Shown: positions 37,680 to 48,790 of the stretch, piece after piece
Position numbering within the stretch: position 1 is the stretch's first letter
Layout of the letters: every line of letters begins with the position of its first letter
From: Acanthaster planci
Lineage: Eukaryota > Echinodermata > Asteroidea > Valvatida > Acanthasteridae
Direction: 5' to 3'
NCBI RefSeq assembly: GCF_001949145.1
Contig: NW_019091476.1
Coordinates: 352,331 to 416,330, forward strand
DNA: 64,000 nucleotides
Notes under the pieces: generated by a model
Told to the model about the DNA's origin: nothing
The model's input: the letters and a program-made list of their open reading frames with translations, nothing else
The model's database searches: none
Position numbers and translations under genes: made by a program

Positions 37680-38510
37680 ACGATGAAGTGGTTTCCAATT
37701 CATTAAACCTAGAGTGCCCCCGGCATGAATTTTAATGAATCATTATCATTTTTACACTTAACGCCTATTAATCTGCATGATATAAGGCCAGGGCCTAGTC
37801 CAGGTTCGGGGCCCAATATAGAGACCTACGAGCCATGGGAATAGTAGAAAGCAGAGACAAGAAATCCTTTCTGCAAACAAGGCATTCTAAATGCGAAACA
37901 GCGGCCTCCCAAAAATCCCCGGCAGTTGCGCCTGACGTGCCCAACGCAACGCAGGGCACTCTCCCTGAGCAAACTGATAGATGTCGTTTCCACGCCGCAC
38001 GTCAAACACCAATTTCTCCCGTCTGAGAACTCGCAGGCACTCCCAGCAGATCTTCAATTTCAATCCTTTAAATTGTTAATTACTATATATTTCTCCATCG
38101 TGTGGGGGGCTTGATGGAATGAAACGCTCAGGCCTGGCGGATTAATTGCTAGGTTTTTATTGGTTTGTTCAGTCAAGTGAGCCCTGGCCCTGTGCTGCCG
38201 GCCCGCAACACTCGCGCTGCCAAGTCTTTGTTGTGCATTGTCAGGGCCACGGAAAATTACTCCGTTTGTTTAGTTTCGTTAGGCCCTGTTGATAGCATTT
38301 TATTAAAAAGTATCGAACCGTTGGTGCCGGCAATAAAAACCATCTCCCCCAATGTCAATGGTATCATTTATTATTTGCCAAATGGCGAGCGGAATTGGAC
38401 TGTCCGTGAAGTCGTGGAAATGAAGGGGGAGCGAAGGCCTTGCAGCGGTCGTGATGTCAATAAATGGACGGCGCGTCAGCTAGCGGAGCCGTGCCCTCCG
38501 GTCCGCTAAA
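37680..38510. promoter_or_regulatory. Candidate enhancer block in the dachshund 5' flank
   Basis: A complex, largely repeat-free block about 5-6 kb upstream of the dachshund exon. It contains ATTTTAATGAATCATTATC, CTATTAATCTGCATG, GGATTAATTGCT (38139-38150) and ATTTATTATTTGCCAAATGG. A plus-strand ORF spans 38165-38509 but starts only at a TTG. The uninterrupted complex sequence fits a conserved non-coding element at least as well as coding sequence. Confidence 0.3.
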
Positions 38511-38536
38511 AAGTGAGAAATTGTTGATTTGCCAAG

Positions 38537-38716
38537 ATGCTTCGACCCAAGATCCGTCAGGCCATGGAGGAAAACAGACAGTGGCAACAAAGGGAGCTAT
38601 TTGAAGCCAACAACATGGCAAACTGCTTTTGGGACAAACTCATCTCAGCACAGAATGAACCAACATTAGCTAACGGATCACAATACACACAAATAACTTG
38701 CTCATTTGACAAGTGA
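38537..38716 (+). CDS. Candidate 59-codon small ORF, unknown function
   Basis: ATG at 38537 (CCAAGATGC context, in-frame TGA four codons upstream) opens a 59-codon ORF ending at TGA 38714-38716. The protein is polar and looks helical, with MLRPKIRQAMEENRQWQQ early and ANNMANCFWDKLISAQNE in the middle. It has no signal peptide or membrane segment. The amphipathic, low-Cys composition looks more protein-like than neighbouring chance ORFs, but I recognise no family. It could also be an exon or a fossil of a mobile element. Confidence 0.25.
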   Translation: MLRPKIRQAMEENRQWQQRELFEANNMANCFWDKLISAQNEPTLANGSQYTQITCSFDK

Positions 38717-41700
38717 CATTAAAACTTTTAACAATATTTGTTCATTTCCGTCAGCGTCATTCCATTTAAACTTGTATCTTCCCTATCGGTACTATGTGTA
38801 ATTAGGTGCTGATATGGGGAGGGGTCATCCCCCTTCCAAAAAGGAGCACTTTTTTAAACAATAAGAGAAAGATAATTTTTGACAGTTCCCTCGCCAAGCG
38901 TGTAAAAAGTACCAAAATAAAGTTTCACAGCCCCATAAAGGCCACAAGGGTCAATAGAAAATTCCAAAATGTTGCTTCCCTCAAAACTCTCCCCAAGTTT
39001 GCCCCCCCTTCGAAAATTTGGTCCTGGATATGTCTATTTGACAGGAATCTCTTATGTATAATTATGCTGACTGGAGCCCTGTGTGTAGGACTATAACAGG
39101 TAAAGTCTAACTACATGTACATTGTTATACTAAGACGATTTAATGGTATCTAAATACTAAATTGAAATTTAAAAAAAATGGTTGGGGAGCTTTTCTATTC
39201 TAAAAGCTGTTGGTTTGTTCACGTTTGTAAGTATGCAATGTTGTTGCAACGTCATCGACAAAAGATAGATGTGCCTTCTGAAGTACCATGCCATTTTTGT
39301 AATCAGCTGTAGTCAGAGTTCTCGCAAAAAGGCGCCAGCGGTTTTGTGTCTCCTTCGAAGGCGTTCAATAAACGAAGAGAGAAGAAATAAATAGATATTG
39401 CTTGCGATTGGCTCGCCTCAGTGTTTAAAGAATAGGAAGTACGGGCGACTACGCACGAATCGCTTATTCTTCACGGCAATTATACCGAGGACTTTGGCCA
39501 ATATTCCCCAGCAAGGTGAAGCCAGGCACGGTGTATGGCAGAAACCATTAATGCCATCATCTTGATGATTAGTGTTGTTTGTGAGCACAAAACTACGGTT
39601 TGACCACCCGCGATAAACCGCTTGCCTTGTTTTCGTAGGCTTCATCAGATCGATTTTTGAGTTTGCTACACGATAATTTATATAGAAAAATACCTCAAGA
39701 CAAATCAATAAGCCGTGATAAAGTGTTTCTGTTCCCCAGTGCCACTCTCAAAAAGGTCTCAGAAAATGTAACCATTTATCTGTGTTCATACACATAGTCG
39801 GAGCTTTTTGAGTTTTGGAATGTATTTGGTTACATGTTTTTGGTTCATTCGTTTCAGTCTTTTCCCATTTTCCCACTCCGCTGATCGTTTCCGGGTTCGG
39901 AAATCAAGGAAACGAGACATTTGGTTTATGGGTCTGAAAACTGTAGCTCTGGATTTTGTTAGCTTGATATATTTATGTAATTTAAACTTAGGCTGTAGGA
40001 CTCCAATTTCAGAGTAGTGTCATGTAAGCCTGTGAATTTAAGTCTGCACACAATGGGTTCATATTATGCTTGTTAAAAGATACCGAAAACCCTGCGGTTA
40101 AGTAGTTTTGTTTTAGTCTTTCTGAATGAAAAGGATCTCTTGGCTAGTCAGGGACACCTCAGGGTGCATTTTCATGTTTTTAATTTCTTGTATAGTATAT
40201 ATAAAAAAATTATGCCATACGTGGAAGTCATGAGGTCGAATTTAGGGCAAAATATTCAGCATTCACCCTAAGAAGTTTGATCACCCATCATGGACAGATT
40301 ATCGGTAAAAAAAATCCACGTTGTGGGCCTGTAATTGAAAACGAAGTCCCAAAAGACATTGGTACTCTTTAAATAGCAAATTATTATTAAACTATCATTA
40401 TGACCGTCTTGTGTGATAAAAGGAGATCTTTTTGTGCCCAACGCAAAACGTCACTTTTGCTAAAATTTCAGCCCCAAATCACATTTTTCTCAACACGGAG
40501 TTGACCGGGTGCTGCATAATTATAACTGATGCCACTTGTCATATTAGTAACACCGTTTGATCTCTGAATGGCAACCATCGTTAGACAAGAGAAAGCTGTC
40601 ATTAAAATAAGATCCGGGCAAAATTATTTGTGTGGCCGAATCCTGTCAGCTACACTGCACACATTTCACGGGGAGCTAGTTAAAAAGTGGACACTCGATC
40701 AGGCGGCAGCATACCAGCATTTTGTCCCTGCATCTGCAGCTCTTCAACTGAACTGGACTTCACGCTCGCCAACCCGGAGACGCAACAGGTTCGACAATTT
40801 TGTTAACAGGGGAAACACTGACGCGTCGCTTCAAATCATCGCGAGATTTGAAGAACGGATAAAAAGCAAGGTTGCCCCCATTAGCGGATGGGGGGGGGAG
40901 GGGAAAGGGAGCCAAATTTGGTTTCTGAAAACTAATATTTAGGCCTATTAGGGGAGATTTTCTCACTTTCCTTCCCTCTAAAAGTACGTGGATGTCTTAA
41001 AATTTAGCTTCACCTCTCAGAAAGGCTTTAAAAGTTTATATCAAGAATTTCCAAACATCCCCAAACCATTTCACACCCCCCTACAAAGATTGGTTTTGGA
41101 CTGCCCTTGCTTGCCCTGCGAGGATTTCAGCCGAATTCTGCCAAAAAAGTTGAGGATCTGAAGGTTTCCTACACTCGGGCCTAATAGCATGACTGACACA
41201 CGTCTCTTCTTCCCCCTCCCCAGTTTCCGATCACTATAGTTTCATCGTTTTAAAAACCTTCCCTCTTATTATTTTGAAATACCTTTTTGTAAAATCATTT
41301 CATTAAAAAAGACGGAATTGGGAAAAAGCCTTTCAACTAGCTAAGATTAAAGCTTAATTGCATAATGCAGCTTTTGATTGGTGAACAAACCATTACTGGT
41401 CAACCGGGGTAAAGGTTCTTGGGGGGGGGCATCTTGTGGCCGGGTCTGGTACTGAAGATTTCAACAGTCCAAACCTGAGTTAATTAAAACGTGGAATGCG
41501 CGTGAGTTTGGTGTGTGAAGCTCCCTTTTAATCAAACTAAGGGTCTGTTCGTATTGTCAGTGCAAAAATGCGGTTTAATATCTCGTGCGTATCAGCCCGT
41601 GCGTTGAACACATATCAAAGGGTGTACAGTTAACATTCTTGGCCTGGAGAAATGGTCAGTTTGCGAGAACGGTATGTCCGATTTTCAGAAATTTTGTGTC

Positions 41701-43039
41701 AAAATGACAGCAAGACATCAGCTTAAAAAACCAAGGAGGGGTCGAAGTGATTAAAAGAATATGTTGCGATTATACTGGAGATAGTGTACAGGGTGGATCA
41801 CACGTTTAGATGGAGAAAACTGTTCTAACGTGTATTTCTGTGAATTAACCAAGGACTGGGCTTAAAACGGTTTATTCATACAGTTGTCGAGATAGAAAAA
41901 TAATGATACTCCTAAAATAGTCGGGTTAAGGCTGCTCCTGGTCAACGCAAACTAACTATTGGACAATCACGATCGCAAGATCTTGTCACAAGTCAACGAC
42001 TTATGAAAATACCACATGATGGAGATACAGTTGCGAAACAGCTGCGGACCGAATTTAATAGACAGCACCGTACCGTACGCGTGGCTGTACTCGTGCCGTG
42101 GTGTCACGGGTCACGCCCTCTAGTGACCGCAAGTGGCCATGGCCACAAGACCGCCCCAGTATACGGGAAACCGTATACAAAAAGTCCGGCTGCGTATGTT
42201 ACCCGCGGATAGCTCTGTCAAATAATTTCCAGGCAAAGAAAGTGGAAATTTCTGTATTCCGCTGCTAAGTTGGGCATTGATGCCCTGGAGAAAAAAATGG
42301 AAAAGTCTGGCATGGAAATGGGGGGGGGGATGTACCAGTCAACACTGTCCCAGACTAAAATGTTTTTCTGTTCTCGGACATAAATCAGGGACAGCCGTGG
42401 AGAAATCGACACCCACAGCTTCAGAGGCCTTAGCAGTTTTAAAGGAAATTACAATAAAAAATAAACTTAGTTCCCAGGCTACCGAAAGGGCTATATTCAT
42501 CTGGATCTTGAGCCCGTCGGTGCTAAGTTTTCATTTATGGTTTGAGTGTATTTTGGGGGAGGGGTTGATAGTGGGCAACCTAAAGGTGTCATCTGTTTCA
42601 AGTACTTCGATTTGTAGTTTGAAGAATGCCATTACGTATGATCAAATCTTTCAGTGTTACATAAACAACACGTTAATAATCGATCAGCTAAAGGCAATAA
42701 AACTGCAGAACGATGGTTGAACCACGGAGGAATAAGAACACACCTCCATGTTAGAACTAGGGAAGACACCAATGAACGAAAATGGTGTTTGGAAACCAAA
42801 CCGAATAAAAATGTCTTGACCGTCAAGGGACTCATGCATCAATCTTTCGAGGGATGGAAAGATTATGAAAAGGATGTTAAAGTTTGGGAGATATTTTAGT
42901 AGCAAATTCAACCAGACTACAAACATTTGTCTTATATCCAGAATTCTTCTAAGCTGTACTAAAGCTTTCCCAGCTTAGACAATGCAGATTGAAAAAAGGA
43001 CGCGAAATATTCCATAAAGGATACTAGCTATTTAAAGAA
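38717..43039. other. Intergenic DNA upstream of dachshund, no recognised gene
   Basis: Contains G/C homopolymer runs (near 40890, 41420 and 42320) and AT-rich DNA. A 124-codon plus ORF at 40568-40942 has no recognisable domain and ends in a poly-G-derived Gly stretch. It is treated as chance. Confidence 0.45.
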
Positions 43040-43563
43040 CAGGTGCCCAATTAATTACTGCCGATGCTTCGTTACGCATCCCTATTCCAAAGTGGAGTGA
43101 CCCTCTGACCCCACGTGCGTGAAAGTGCGTCGCACGTCCAATACTAATGTGTTCATTTCATTCATTGACAAAACGCAAACCACGAGTACGATTGGTAGAA
43201 TGATGGACGAAATGTGCACATGACACGCACTGATCGCGGTCTGTCACACTTGTAATCGCGACCACAGTTGGGTGTATGAAGGGATTGGAGTGGATTGAAT
43301 TGCAAATGAAATTCGGCAAAATCGTGCACGGGGACGTTATCAATCAAGCACTCAATTGCTGCATGCGGTGGTGGTGGTGGTGCTGGACTGTGGAAACATT
43401 AACAAAAGACCGGCCCGGGAACTTCGCTTAGTTGTATTGGCAATCGCAGCGTGGTGTTTGTCGTGGCTCTGCTTGATCTTTGGAAAAGAAGACGTGAAGT
43501 AAGGTTCAGTGTAACTTCTCGGTACACCGTTCGTTGTTGTGCGAGTTACGGGGAAAGAAAACA
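43040..43563 (+). promoter_or_regulatory. Putative promoter and 5' UTR of dachshund
   Basis: Region immediately upstream of the dachshund start codon. It has CAATTAATTACTG near 43049, an inverted CCAAT box (ATTGG, 43191-43195), Runx-like AACCACGAG and ACCACAG (43261-43267), several CpG-containing motifs and a short (GGT)n run near 43367-43383. An in-frame TGA at 43495-43497 makes ATG 43564 the first in-frame ATG. The transcription start site itself is not visible. Confidence 0.45.
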
Positions 43564-43961
43564 ATGATGAACTCGCCACCTACTCAGGTCCCACCGACCA
43601 GCGTGCTGTACAAGCTGGACAAGGTTGCGTACAGCACCCCGCCACCGGTCAGCTCGGACCCGGCCAACAACGAGTGCAAGCTGATCGAGTACCGGGGGGC
43701 CAAGGTGGCTAGCTTTACCATCGCCGGCGATGTCATGATCTGTCTGCCCCAGGCCTTCGACTTGTTCCTCCGGCATCTGGTGGGCGGCCTGCACACGGTC
43801 TACACCAAGCTGAAGCGGCTCAACATCATCCCCGTGGTCTGTAACGTGGAGCAAGTCCGCATCTTGCGGGGCTTAGGCGCCATCCAGCCCGGAGTCAATC
43901 GCTGTAAACTGCTGACCAGGAAAGAATTCGACATCCTCTACGAAGACTGCACCACAGCAAG
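43564..43961 (+). CDS. DACH1: Dachshund (DACH1/2) transcription factor, first coding exon
   Basis: ATG 43564 (ACAATGATGA; second ATG at 43567) opens 132 codons plus two bases and ends at GCAAG|GTAAGAAAG, a strong donor in phase 2. Residues about 37-129 are the complete DACH box (Ski/Sno/Dac domain): ECKLIEYRGAKVASFT, the invariant CLPQ (residues 60-63), AFDLFLRHLVGGLHTVYTKL, PVVCNVEQVRILRGLGAIQP, GVNRCKLL and the Tyr-Glu-Asp-Cys end. Human DACH1 is nearly identical here. The N-terminus is only about 36 residues, Pro/Ser-rich, without the long poly-Ser/Gly/His leader of vertebrate DACH1. Family members are nuclear corepressors in the Pax-Six-Eya-Dach network. The linker and C-terminal coiled-coil (DACHbox-C) exons are not in the window. 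The exon is GC-rich against AT-rich flanks, as expected for constrained coding DNA. The symbol is given for the family; invertebrates usually have one dac gene. Confidence 0.95.
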
Positions 43962-46900
43962 GTAAGAAAGTTTTCTTCTGGCGCAAGCTCAGTGTGTTTC
44001 TTGGAATCTTAGAGAGGTTTACAGTTTCGTGTCATAGCCCTACACAGAACACGTGCAGGCGAATGAGTCCATTCACATTTTTGTTTCAATTCAGTTCAGG
44101 GGATCGAAGATTTTTTTTTAGTTGTGGTTATAGAATGATAAAGTAGTGTACAGATTTTTTTCTCAGAAAGGGCTTGGGTGCTTTGTAACATGTTTGTAAG
44201 GTGATGGTCAAAATGCAGGATTTTCAAATGACCATGAGACTATCGGAAATTCAGTACCCGTATGCTGGTACACATGGTACATGTACTACCATCATGACCA
44301 TGCAGGCTGCCTTGTGTAAGATTTTTTTTCAGTATGTGTTTGCTTTGCCATTTTTAAATTAATAATTCAAAGTCAGATTTTTTTGTATCATACTTAAACA
44401 CATTTATGTTGGTAGCGCATTTGTAACTGTGTTGCAAAAACTAATTGTTTCAGTCGTTTGACCAGCTTGTGGGTGTACATGTCAGCCTTTCTTTCCAATA
44501 TACATGATATAGAGAGAGTTCCATATCTGGACATCACTTGACATCCTGTGCACAAACCGTATGAAACTGGTGTGAAACATTCTAAGTGTTTTCTAAGTAC
44601 ATTTAAATGTTTAAATGTTTTCACTGCTAAATTTGGCCTGTAAACTACTGCAAGAGAAAATTAGTGATGTGGAACTCTCACACCTCAATTTCAATTAAAT
44701 GTAACTCTATTCTCAAAACAAAATCTTACTTTGAAATTTAAGCCTACTTAATAAAAAAGTGGACAGAAGTCATAATTTTTTTAAATGTAATTTACCAGTC
44801 ATCGCAAGTGATAGGATAGACGGTGTAACAGCTGGTGCAGAGGCTGTTTTCTCCTCCAAATTCAATACAGAGTACAATGTAACAAATTCTGCAGAACTTT
44901 ACCACTCTGTTGTGTTGGACTCTGCAACTCTCCGAGGCTTATTGAGACACCAACTGAGTGAGATTATGGTTGAAAGATCTGTACCATATTCCATTAAGAG
45001 GCTTTCATACAGATAATGCAATGTTTTTGAGAATATCAAAGGGAAATGTGGCCAGCAGTGTGCTCACAGCAGATAAAGAAACCACATTGCCTTTAGTTTC
45101 AGTGGGAAGGCGTTGCAGGGCTCTTAGTGATAACTGAAAACACTAACCTGTACTGGCATGCCATCAATTAAACAAACATACCCGTCAAGGGGGTTTTAGT
45201 TTTGCAGGTAAATATTGTGTTGATAAATGGCAATCGTTAATAGCGTGATATGTGGATGATTAATCGTAGATAGTTTGATACTGATGTTGTTTTGCCTGCC
45301 ATAAACACAAGGCCTCATTTTGAATGTTGTGCTAAATCTGCAGTACTGGGTCCCAAGTCCAACTTTATTACACAATGCTTGGTGTTTTGCCCGTTTTTGT
45401 TTTCTGGGAAATGTTGAATTTCAGTGAGTAACTTTCAGTGGGCTGCAAGTACTTTGGTTCTCTGCTTTGTTACAGATGTCAACTTATCCCAGTTTGTACG
45501 TATACTCTGTTGTAAATAATGGAGAGATTATTGAATCTTTGCATGATTTGGAATGAATATTGGTGCTTAAATTCAAAGGCTTTGAATAATTCTGACAGTG
45601 TCAAGAACATGGTCAATCTTACAGACTTTATAAAGCATATTGTATTTGATTGTAAGGAGCTGCACATTCAGGGGGGTGAACTGAACCTTTCAACAAAAAC
45701 CTCCTAAGCAAACAACTGAAAGACCTCATCGACCATTGTGTTGTCCAAGGCATGTACATAGCACAAGGGATCGCATCACACAACTGCTACATAAACTTAC
45801 ACACTGTGGCGTTACTCGCTTCGCTTGACACATTTTATGAAAGCAGAAATGTGCACGAGTCGCCGTCAATAAAACTCTGCAACTGTAGAATGCCGTAAAC
45901 AAATTAAATTTCCCTTGTTGGGCTGATGAACGGATGTGGCACTGTTGCAGATCTCATTTTGTGCTAGGGAAGTCCATATCTTTGTCAGGTCCGGCCACAG
46001 CCCGAGATTTTATTGCAGGATTCTGAGCAGTTACCCTGCCCTGTGCTGTTCTTGTTTACGCTTTCGAAAAACAGAATTAGGAACAAAAGCTGTCATTTAT
46101 TACCTGAGATAATGCGTTCCAGTCTTTGCCATAAAAAGAAAATCTGTTTCTTTTGGAAGTATATTACTCAGCGGCCATATAGCCCAGGATGTTGATCATA
46201 AATTGTTGGAAAGGAGCATTTAGTGGGGCATTTCCAGTTTTGTTTTTCGACTTGCTCACCCTGTGCACTCGCTAACTTTGTTTACATGAATTTGTCTCTC
46301 CTGTCCTGCAGTAGCCAAAACAGCTACATATTGTGGTTCAAGCATTGTTCTTTTTTTCTTTTTAAATCCTGCGGCAGGTCTGTGAAAAAATTTTTTGGTT
46401 CTAAGGAATTTATCTTTGCGCTGGACATGGGTCAGCTTACTAAGGGTTGCCGCTTGAAGTCAGGTCACTTGATGCAAGTTCCCAAAAAGATCACTGGAGA
46501 TGTACATGTACATCTATGTGAATCACAAATCATTAATTATCTGCATTTATTCTCCCACAAAGAGAGGGGCAGACAAAATTCATATCCCTCTCATCACTGT
46601 AATTATGACCCCCCCTCCCCCCTGAGGTCATAGCTATAGTTGTGCTGCCTACCTTGCCAATCATTTCCGTTATTTTGCCCCCTAAGAGTTCATTTTGGCC
46701 TTGTTTATAGTGGCGAGACTGCTAAACTTGCAAGCCTTATCGGCTGCCCCCGTGCTGAGTCAAACATTGGTAAGTGGTTTGTCTGTTCCTGTTTTTGAAG
46801 TGGGAGTAAACTGAAAAATGTGTTTGCAAGCACTCAACTCATGGAGGCTTTTCATGGCTGCCATGACGTTTCGCTTTTTTTTAATCAATCTCCCCAGCTC

Positions 46901-48419
46901 TCCTTAGAAATATTATTTTGGAGAAATATGAGGCTGGTTTCTGTGGTTTTTTTTTTTCATTTGACACAAAGCATACTTGATACTTGTTGTGGATTAGGAA
47001 CACATTGTATGTGGTATATTTGAGACATTTTGTGATCAGTGGTTCAGTGGCAAGCACAGGTTTCTGTTTCTGTGAGAAACAAGGAACAGAATTAACATAT
47101 GTAAGGGCATTAGGGCACATTAACAAACAAAACCAAATCAATTGAAAACATACCCAACAGTGGATTCATGCAAATTTACTTTTGTGTTCGGAACCCAAAT
47201 GAATAATTAGAGCCACATGTATGTAAATAATAGCCAGTTTACGAAACCGAAACAGATTGAATAAAAATCCAACAAATGAAATTCTGGAAATTGACAATTC
47301 TTTCTATTTCTAGTAGTGCTTATTAGTAAAAGAAAAAGTTACATGGAAATAAGGTTCAATTAATTATAAAAGGTAGTGTAGCCTTCTTCAGGCTTCTTGT
47401 TTGAAACTTGAAAGTCCTCTTTCAGTGGTTTGTACACATTGAAGACAGCCCCTAAATGTTGTTTTTTTGTATTAAAGGGTTTATGCACCCTTTGGTCTGA
47501 TGATTATTCAGCAGTTTGATCAAGAATGCATCCTTGATGGTGAGAAGATGCCTCCTTGGTTGTCAATATTTGACCAGTACTATGCCGGGGAGACAGGTCA
47601 AGTGGCCCGGATTGTGTTGTTGGTGAATTGTAAGCTAGGGGTCTTAGTCCCCACCTTGTTTAGTTCTCACAACTCCAGTATTCAGTGATCCCCCACCCTG
47701 TCAAGTGGCCCAAGATGAGATATCAAGGCCTGGCTCTGTGTGTTTGAGAGTCTTAGCAAAGGGCAGTCACAAGCTCCTTGAGAATGGAGGGTGTCATCCC
47801 TGATCTGGACTGTCAAGAGAATGAAGAAGGCCGAAGAAGAAATCACCTCACGTGGTTGGCTTGGAGTTGTTATTACACTGTGGGAAGTTGCCGAATACAG
47901 ACGGAACGGCAAAAGGCCTGAACACATTTCTGCTTGTGGATCATGGTGATTTCAAGCACTATCCATCTTAGTCCTTGGCAGTTTGCCTGATTTGGACAAC
48001 TTCAAACAAAACTTACAGTTTGAGAAATGGAAAAAATCGGCTTTTAAGTATAACAAGCAAATTAACCAGTGGAGTGCAGGTGTGCTGTTTGTTGGTTCAC
48101 AAGATTTCCCCAACATTTTTTTAATGGTCATGCTTACCATGAAAAAACAGCATTAGGGTTTGTGCAGCATGAAATTTTCTCAGTGAAAATCTGGGTCTCA
48201 AAACTAAAGCTTTTGAAAGGAGTGTTTTTGTTCCAACTGGGAGCGTAAGTGAAATCCTAGATGTATTTCTGGATAAATCTGTAAAATTCTGTAAAATGTT
48301 GTGTTTGTAATTAGAGCACATTGCTTAACTTTCTGGCTGAGCTATAGTGAACATTTTTTGCCATTTGTTGATTTCTACAAAAATGTTGCATTTTATGCAG
48401 TCTGTTGGCCTAATTAATT

Positions 48420-48790
48420 TAACATAATATAGGAATTTTTCTAATTGACAAGGAGTCAGTAATGTTCGGAAGAAGATGAGAAAACAGTCCCCAAATCAAA
48501 CAACACCTTTTTGTTGTGTGGAAATAATAGGTGGATTTGTCATCCCTGAGCAGAAAGTCATTTCGTTTAATACAACATCTGTCACTTCAATTGAGCACAA
48601 AAGGACATCGTCAGATATATGCCGGGCAATCAAGAAAGCATTGGGCAGAATTTAAATGAGACATTGTGGCCGTGAAGCCTCAGATACACACCGAGCCAGT
48701 TGCATTTCTAATGATCAGAATAAATCGTGATAGCAATCGAGATCTGGTATAATTAGATCATTTCCCTGGCTTGTCTGACTGTAGTACGCT
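48420..48790. promoter_or_regulatory. Candidate intronic enhancer of dachshund
   Basis: A complex block rich in TAAT/ATTA cores (CTAATTAATTTAAC upstream, CTAATGATCAG, GGTATAATTAGATC) and E-box or Tcf-like words (GACATCGTCAG). It is free of low-complexity sequence over about 370 bases. Motif-based inference only. Confidence 0.25.

Noticed and set aside
38165-38509. 114-codon plus ORF
   Set aside because: Begins only at TTG, no recognised domain; the block is described instead as a possible conserved non-coding element.
40568-40942. 124-codon plus ORF with good ATG
   Set aside because: No recognisable family; the C-terminal part is translated poly-G. Kept only as a remark in the intergenic entry.
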